Positions 6,599 through 10,767 of a stretch of 10,767 bases of DNA are shown here, piece after piece. The stretch comes from Candidatus Sumerlaeota bacterium (GTDB lineage: Bacteria; Sumerlaeota; Sumerlaeia; JADFCT01). The translations under genes and the position numbers were made by a program. The DNA lies in NCBI GenBank assembly GCA_026398575.1, contig JAPLSP010000290.1:1-10767 (forward strand), read 5' to 3'. The notes under the pieces are model-generated. The model saw only the letters and a list, made by a program, of their open reading frames with translations, ran no database searches and had not been told where the DNA came from. Positions within the stretch are counted from its first letter, which is position 1, and the number at the start of each line of letters is the position of its first letter.

Positions 6599-7348
6599 AT
6601 GAGTGAGCGGCCCTGCAACGCCCCGAATCGCGTCTATATGATCGGCGATTCCGTCGGCCTGGCGCGCGGCGCATGGCATGGGAGCCAGGCCGTCCCGTAT
6701 GACGAAACCTACGCGCACCTGCTCATGCATGGCATCCGCAAGCTGGAGGCGGAGAAAAACACGCTGATCGAATACATTCCGAATCACAAGCGCTCGCGCC
6801 AGATCATGGAGATCAAAGGCATGATGTGGGAACTGCCGCTCTTTCAGCCGACGATCTTCATCGTTCAGACGGGCATCGGCGATTGCAGCCCGCGCGTCTT
6901 CCGCCGCTGGCAGAGGGCAGTCATTGACCGCATCAAGCCGCAATTCGTCAAGAAAGCGATTCTGGGATTCGTCCACAAACATCGCCGACGAATCATCAGC
7001 ACGCTGCCGCAACACGTTTATACGCCGCTGCCGGTGTTCGAGAGCGCCTGCGACTTCATCGCGGAGACCGTCGCCAAACTTGGCATTCATCCCGCCTTCA
7101 TCTCCATCGCGGCGCCCGGATCGGATATGGCCCATCGCTCGCCGGGGCCCCGGGAAAACGTCATCAAATATAACGCCGCCTACCAGCGCGTCGTGAAACG
7201 ATGGAACGGCGCCTATATAGACTGCCATTCCAAATTCGCCCACGCCCCGGATGACTACGTCCTGGCCGACGGCCACCACCTGAACGCGCGCGGCCACCGC
7301 ATCCTGGCGGATTTATTAGAGGAATTCTTGCGGAGAGTAATTAAATAA
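6599..7348 (+). CDS. SGNH/GDSL-type hydrolase-like protein
   Basis: 249 residues, no signal peptide. The first strand ends in the GDS motif (VYMIGDSVGLARG, with Ser18 as likely nucleophile), and the C-terminus has ADGHHLNARGH with the DxxH pair Asp224 and His227, giving a complete Ser-Asp-His set. The block usually read as GxND appears as QTGIGDCSPR (90-99), so Gly94 replaces the oxyanion-hole Asn. I recall similar G-x-x-DC-x-PR forms in proteins of polysaccharide loci, so this may be a subfamily trait rather than loss of function. Related enzymes remove acyl groups from sugars or polysaccharides; acyl or acetyl hydrolysis on a glycan is the working inference. A cytoplasmic location is implied. 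It is the first of four plus-strand genes, followed after 101 bases by the GH130 gene. The middle region (60-150) is Lys/Arg-rich and unassigned. Confidence 0.78.
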   Translation: MSERPCNAPNRVYMIGDSVGLARGAWHGSQAVPYDETYAHLLMHGIRKLEAEKNTLIEYIPNHKRSRQIMEIKGMMWELPLFQPTIFIVQTGIGDCSPRVFRRWQRAVIDRIKPQFVKKAILGFVHKHRRRIISTLPQHVYTPLPVFESACDFIAETVAKLGIHPAFISIAAPGSDMAHRSPGPRENVIKYNAAYQRVVKRWNGAYIDCHSKFAHAPDDYVLADGHHLNARGHRILADLLEEFLRRVIK

Positions 7349-7370
7349 GGTATGGGTTGCGTTCGGAGTT

Positions 7371-7434
7371 CAACCTTCAGGTTGTGTTTGGAGTTCCACC
7401 TTTAGGTGGTGTCTATTCCCACCTTCAGGTGGGA
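7371..7434 (+). repeat. Three successive short hairpins in the GH130 leader
   Basis: Three palindromes sit at about 22-25 base spacing: CAACCTTCAGGTTG (7371-7384), CCACCTTTAGGTGG (7396-7409) and TCCCACCTTCAGGTGGGA (7417-7434). All share the core ACCTTYAGGT, and the first two are preceded by GGAGTTC, so they are diverged copies of one unit. The right arm of the last hairpin ends four bases before the AGGAG ribosome site (7438-7442) of the GH130 gene. None has a following T-run, so they are not simple terminators. A dispersed repeat unit or a post-transcriptional control element are both possible. Confidence 0.8.
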
Positions 7435-7449
7435 GTCAGGAGAAAAATC

Positions 7450-8448
7450 ATGGAACCTTCCGACCGAATCGCCTCGCTAAAATCCAGCCCCATCATCACC
7501 CGCCATCCCGCCAACCCCATCCTGACCTCCAAGGATATCCCCTATCGCGCCACGTTGATTTTCAACGCCGGCGTCGCGAAGTACCAGGGCAAATACGTCA
7601 TGGTCTTCCGCAACGATTACGGGAGCGACGGTTGCACGCGCTTCGATGGCACGAACCTGGGCGTAGCCTTCAGCGACGACGGCATCCGCTGGCAAGTCCG
7701 CCCGAAGCCCTGGCTAGAGATGAATGAAGGAGAAGTCACGCGCATCTACGATCCCCGCCTGACCGTCCTCGATGGCCGCTGCTATATGTGCTTTGCAATG
7801 GACACGCGTCACGGCCTGCGCGGCGGGATCGGGGTGACGGAAGATTTCGAGAAATTCGAAATCCTCAGCCTGAGCGCGCCCGACAATCGCAACATGGTCC
7901 TCTTCCCCGAGCGCGTCGGTGGGAAATGCGTACGGCTGGAGCGGCCATTCCCGATCTATAGCCGCCCGCGCGGACGCGACCGTTTCGATATCTGGATTTC
8001 AGATTCGCCCGATCTGAAGTACTGGGGCAATTCGCGCCTGTTGTTGGGCGTCGAGCAGGTTCCGTTTGCCAACGACAAACTCGGCCCCGCCGCGCCGCCG
8101 ATCAAGACGCGCAAGGGCTGGCTGACGATCTTCCATGGGGTGGACATTGACTTCGCGCGCGGCAAGAATGGCTGGGAGGACAAGTGGCAAAAGCGCTACA
8201 CGGCGGGCGTCATGCTGCTCGACCTGAACGATCCAGGCAAAGTGATCGGCCTGAGCCGCGAGCCGCTGCTGGCGCCCGAGGCGGTTTATGAGGTGGCGGG
8301 CGGCTTCCGCAATCATGTAATCTTTCCCGGTGGGATGATCGCGGAGGATTCGGGCGAGGTGAAAATTTACTACGGCGCCGCCGACACGGTCGAATGCCTC
8401 GCCACGGCGCAGGTGGATGATCTGCTGGCGCTATGCAAACCGCTATAA
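7450..8448 (+). CDS. GH130 family glycoside phosphorylase/hydrolase
   Basis: 332 residues, matching the usual size of GH130, a five-bladed beta-propeller family that includes mannoside phosphorylases (beta-1,4- and beta-1,2-linked) and some hydrolases. Family features seen are RHPANPIL near the start (18-25), FNAGVAKYQGKYVMVFR (38-54), RIYDPRLTVLDG (98-109) with Asp101 at the position of the catalytic acid, ERPFPIY (164-170), WISDSPDLKYWG, WLTIFHGVD (224-232) and IYYGAAD (306-312). No signal peptide, so it should act in the cytoplasm, as the phosphorolytic members do. The exact linkage and whether it uses phosphate cannot be read safely. The start at 7450 is chosen because AGGAG lies seven bases upstream; an in-frame ATG at 7357 would force translation of the hairpin leader. 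It is 32 bases from the next gene, likely in one operon with it. Confidence 0.93.
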   Translation: MEPSDRIASLKSSPIITRHPANPILTSKDIPYRATLIFNAGVAKYQGKYVMVFRNDYGSDGCTRFDGTNLGVAFSDDGIRWQVRPKPWLEMNEGEVTRIYDPRLTVLDGRCYMCFAMDTRHGLRGGIGVTEDFEKFEILSLSAPDNRNMVLFPERVGGKCVRLERPFPIYSRPRGRDRFDIWISDSPDLKYWGNSRLLLGVEQVPFANDKLGPAAPPIKTRKGWLTIFHGVDIDFARGKNGWEDKWQKRYTAGVMLLDLNDPGKVIGLSREPLLAPEAVYEVAGGFRNHVIFPGGMIAEDSGEVKIYYGAADTVECLATAQVDDLLALCKPL

Positions 8449-8480
8449 CCCTAAACCTCTTGAGCAAAGACTGATCAATT

Positions 8481-9737
8481 ATGCCTAACGTCGGACGCAA
8501 CGATCCCTGCCCTTGCGGGAGCGGGAAAAAATATAAGAAGTGCTGCGGCGCCTCGGTTCAGAGCGCCGGCGGCGCGGTGCAATCGGCGCAATCGCCTGTT
8601 TCCGCTGCCGGCGCACAACCGGCGAAACCATCGGAAGGCGCGCTCTCATCTCAGGATGAAAAGGCTGCGCTATTCGCCCCTGCCAAATGCCAGAAGTGTC
8701 CACCCTATCTCGTTCGGCGCCCCACCCCCGGCCAGCCCAACGAACGCGTGCTGTTTATCAACAGCATCGGCGGTTTGGGCGACAGCTTTTTAATGCCAGC
8801 CGCCATGGCGCTTTATAAAAAATTCCATCCGCAGGACACGGCGATTCTTTTCGATTCGCTTTTCTTTCACCGCTATTACGAGCAGCCGCCGTACGTGGAT
8901 GAGATCTATCGCGCGTCGGAACACTTGTATGCGAACTATGCGCCGCAGATGATCCTCAACATGGACGAAGCGCTTCCGCGCGACGGCGGCATGAAATTGA
9001 GCGAGGTCAATTTCACCCGCTTCGCCAGCACGCATCACGCGCATGGGCGCACGTTTGATCCGCCCGAGATCGTCATCAAGATGGATTGGTGCACGTTGCT
9101 GGGCGACGCGATTTTGCAGGGCTTGATGCCGCTGCGGCTGCAATTGAAGTCCCGCTATGCGGCGCAGGTGGACGCCATCATGAAGCAACTCAATCCGGAG
9201 GGCCGGATGCTGGCGGTGATTCAAAACCGTGGCGCGAACGCTTACAAGACGCTGCAAGTGGAGGGCGCGCAATACAAGCGCGAGCTGGAAACGCTCGCCG
9301 AGATGATCGTCGCCCGGCACGGCGCGCGCATCCTGCTGTGCGGCGACGTGAAGTTGGAATCGCCCGAGCGTTTCGCGAAAGGCGACTGGATTGACCTGGA
9401 CGCCGCGGTCAAAAACATCTATTTCAAATTCGAAATCCTGCGGCGATGCGATTATCTGTTCGCGGCGCCGAGCGGCTTCTCATGGATCGCCAATCTGATG
9501 CGAGGGCCGGAGCAATCGCCCGCCATGCTGCTTTATGGCTCGAAACGGATGCTTTATAACGAAGACTTTTTGGAATATTATCCCAAGTATGTAGCCGAGG
9601 GCGGCGGGCTGAAAAATAATCTGATCGCGTGGTCGTATCAACATCCCGCGTTATGGGATTTCCTGTTCGACATGCCGCACAGCCCGGAGAAGACGCTGGC
9701 GTTTATGGAGCGCTTGATCGAGGAGCGCAGGAGATGA
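8481..9737 (+). CDS. SEC-C motif fused to GT9-like glycosyltransferase-type protein
   Basis: 418 residues in two parts. Residues 1-23 are a textbook SEC-C zinc motif ([17 protein letters not shown], with C10, C12, C21 and C22), as found at the SecA C-terminus. A low-complexity Ala/Ser/Gln/Pro linker (24-66) and a CQKC pair (70-73) follow. The rest resembles a GT-B, heptosyltransferase-type (GT9) protein: [19 protein letters not shown] (89-107) has the Gly-Gly-x-Gly-Asp loop, MLAVIQNRG (243-251) begins the second Rossmann domain, and ILLCGDV (284-290) and [12 protein letters not shown] (329-340) fit the nucleotide-sugar side. The transferase assignment is by motif shape and is less certain than the SEC-C call; donor and acceptor are unknown. 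No membrane segment. The ATG at 8481 lacks a clear ribosome site but is fixed by the SEC-C motif right behind it. Its stop overlaps the next start (ATGA at 9734-9737). Confidence 0.75.
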   Translation: MPNVGRNDPCPCGSGKKYKKCCGASVQSAGGAVQSAQSPVSAAGAQPAKPSEGALSSQDEKAALFAPAKCQKCPPYLVRRPTPGQPNERVLFINSIGGLGDSFLMPAAMALYKKFHPQDTAILFDSLFFHRYYEQPPYVDEIYRASEHLYANYAPQMILNMDEALPRDGGMKLSEVNFTRFASTHHAHGRTFDPPEIVIKMDWCTLLGDAILQGLMPLRLQLKSRYAAQVDAIMKQLNPEGRMLAVIQNRGANAYKTLQVEGAQYKRELETLAEMIVARHGARILLCGDVKLESPERFAKGDWIDLDAAVKNIYFKFEILRRCDYLFAAPSGFSWIANLMRGPEQSPAMLLYGSKRMLYNEDFLEYYPKYVAEGGGLKNNLIAWSYQHPALWDFLFDMPHSPEKTLAFMERLIEERRR

Positions 9738-10717
9738 AAGAGCAATTGAGAGAAGTCCTACCACTGCCGCCTCGGCTGCTGCTGGATATGTTCGGCGGAT
9801 GCAATCTGCATTGCGATATGTGTCTGGTGCACAGCCCTCGCGGACGCCTTATAGAAAAGCCGGCGCAGCGCGTGATGAAGATTGAAAATCTGCAAAAGAT
9901 TCTGGAGGAAGCGGTCTCCGCGGATCCAAGGCCGCTGTTGTTCACGTCTTTTTATGGAGAACCTCTGGCGACGCCGCAATTGCGCGAGCGGTTGAAGATG
10001 ATGAAGCAAATGGGGTTCAACATCGTATGCCACACGAACGGCATCCTGTTCAATGAAGACTGGGGGCGCTTCTTCATCGAGATCGCGCTCGACGCCGTCA
10101 GCTTCAGCCTCGACGCCACGCGCCCTGAAACCTATCAAAAGATTCGCGGCGTGGATCAGCTGCGCTCTCTGGAAGACAAAGTGAAAACGATGCTGCGGCT
10201 GCGGGGCGACGCGCAATTTCCCCGCGTCGGCGTTTCATTCACGCGGCATGACGCCAACCTCGCCGAAGAAGCGGATTTCATTGCGCGCTGGACGCCACTG
10301 GTGGACGTCTGCCGCGTCAACGGCGCGTTCAACGGCGGCGACGCGATCAACTATCCGTTTCTGCCGCTGCCCGCCAAGCGGCTTCCGTGCTGGACACTCT
10401 GGCGGACGGCGCCGATTTTCTACAACGGCGACGTCGGCCTGTGCTGCCGCGACGCATTTTGCGATAATCCAATGGGAAACGTTTTCGAGACATCGCTGGC
10501 AGAAGTCTGGCACGGCCCGCGCTTCCAGGAAATGCGCCGCCTGCATGAGGAAGAGCGCTGGGACGAAATCCCAATCTGCGTCCACTGCGACGGCTGGGCC
10601 GAATGCGATCACATCGAGGAAAAAACAGAGACGCACTTAATCCGCAAATCCACACATGGAATATATTTCAACAAGATAGACCGGCTGGAAGGCTGGAAAA
10701 AGCCGCTGGCCAGATAA
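9734..10717 (+). CDS. Radical SAM protein with SPASM-like C-terminus
   Basis: 327 residues with the start at 9734. The cluster motif CNLHCDMC (C23, C27, C30, the CX3CX2C pattern) follows LLLDMFGG, and [11 protein letters not shown] (73-83), VCHTNGIL (98-105) and [18 protein letters not shown] (122-139) are core radical SAM strands. The C-terminal part has a SPASM-like cysteine set (C219, C237, C238, C243, C282, C285, C291) with [20 protein letters not shown], as in enzymes carrying auxiliary iron-sulfur clusters that modify peptides, proteins or small substrates. No peptide-sized substrate gene was found nearby, and the closest relatives by context are radical SAM proteins of glycan or nucleotide-sugar loci. 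The ATGA overlap with the SEC-C gene, plus GAGGAG at 9719-9724 nine bases upstream, decides this start over an in-frame ATG at 9629 inside the previous gene. It is the last gene before a heptamer repeat. Confidence 0.9.
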   Translation: MKEQLREVLPLPPRLLLDMFGGCNLHCDMCLVHSPRGRLIEKPAQRVMKIENLQKILEEAVSADPRPLLFTSFYGEPLATPQLRERLKMMKQMGFNIVCHTNGILFNEDWGRFFIEIALDAVSFSLDATRPETYQKIRGVDQLRSLEDKVKTMLRLRGDAQFPRVGVSFTRHDANLAEEADFIARWTPLVDVCRVNGAFNGGDAINYPFLPLPAKRLPCWTLWRTAPIFYNGDVGLCCRDAFCDNPMGNVFETSLAEVWHGPRFQEMRRLHEEERWDEIPICVHCDGWAECDHIEEKTETHLIRKSTHGIYFNKIDRLEGWKKPLAR

Positions 10718-10765
10718 GTTTTCGGTTTTCAGTTTTCAGTTTTCAGTTTTCAGTTTCAGTTTTCA
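10718..10765. repeat. GTTTTCA heptamer tandem repeat
   Basis: Seven head-to-tail units begin right after the stop codon of the radical SAM/SPASM gene. The first reads GTTTTCG, four are exact GTTTTCA, the sixth lost a T (GTTTCA), and the last is exact, with GT of another at the window edge. The array therefore probably continues outside the window. No dyad symmetry is present, so it is not an intrinsic terminator by itself. Confidence 0.9.
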
Positions 10766-10767
10766 GT

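Noticed and set aside
6542..7297. A 251-codon open frame on the minus strand opposite the SGNH gene
   Set aside because: No family motif; the plus strand has the GDS and DxxH motifs and a good ribosome site.

Overview
The window reads as a chromosomal segment of a moderately GC-rich bacterium. It carries dnaA and mostly ordinary metabolic or envelope genes, with no plasmid, phage or transposase genes. The mix of a ThuA-domain secreted protein, radical-SAM enzymes, a GH130 glycoside phosphorylase or hydrolase, and many short intergenic repeats and palindromes suggests an environmental Gram-negative-type lineage such as the PVC group or a neighbouring candidate phylum. That placement is inference only, because no rRNA or other phylogenetic marker apart from dnaA is present.

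Left half, all on the minus strand, read from high to low coordinates: a B12-binding-type radical SAM enzyme (6240-4738), a 388-base AT-rich gap, dnaA (4349-2979), a gap with a 10-base tandem repeat, a small DUF4911-type protein (2862-2524), an ABC-type AAA ATPase (2527-1535), a TOPRIM-like DUF4435-type protein (1538-687), and the start of a secreted ThuA-domain protein that runs off the left edge (616-1). The DUF4911, ATPase and DUF4435 genes are joined by two ATGA stop/start overlaps, so they form one translationally coupled cassette. The ATPase plus DUF4435 nuclease-like pair has the architecture of the PARIS (AriA/AriB) anti-phage system. By eye it is lower in GC than dnaA, so it is the best candidate in the window for a defence module, possibly a variant with an extra small coupled gene.

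Right half, plus strand: after a 358-base divergent intergenic region holding a perfect 28-base-arm palindrome come an SGNH-type hydrolase (6599-7348), a leader with three successive hairpins, a GH130 enzyme (7450-8448), a SEC-C motif fused to a GT9-like glycosyltransferase-type protein (8481-9737), and a radical SAM/SPASM protein (9734-10717) coupled by another ATGA overlap. Together they look like part of a glycan-assembly or glycan-modification locus. The window ends in a GTTTTCA heptamer repeat.

No tRNA, rRNA, CRISPR array or insertion sequence was seen.
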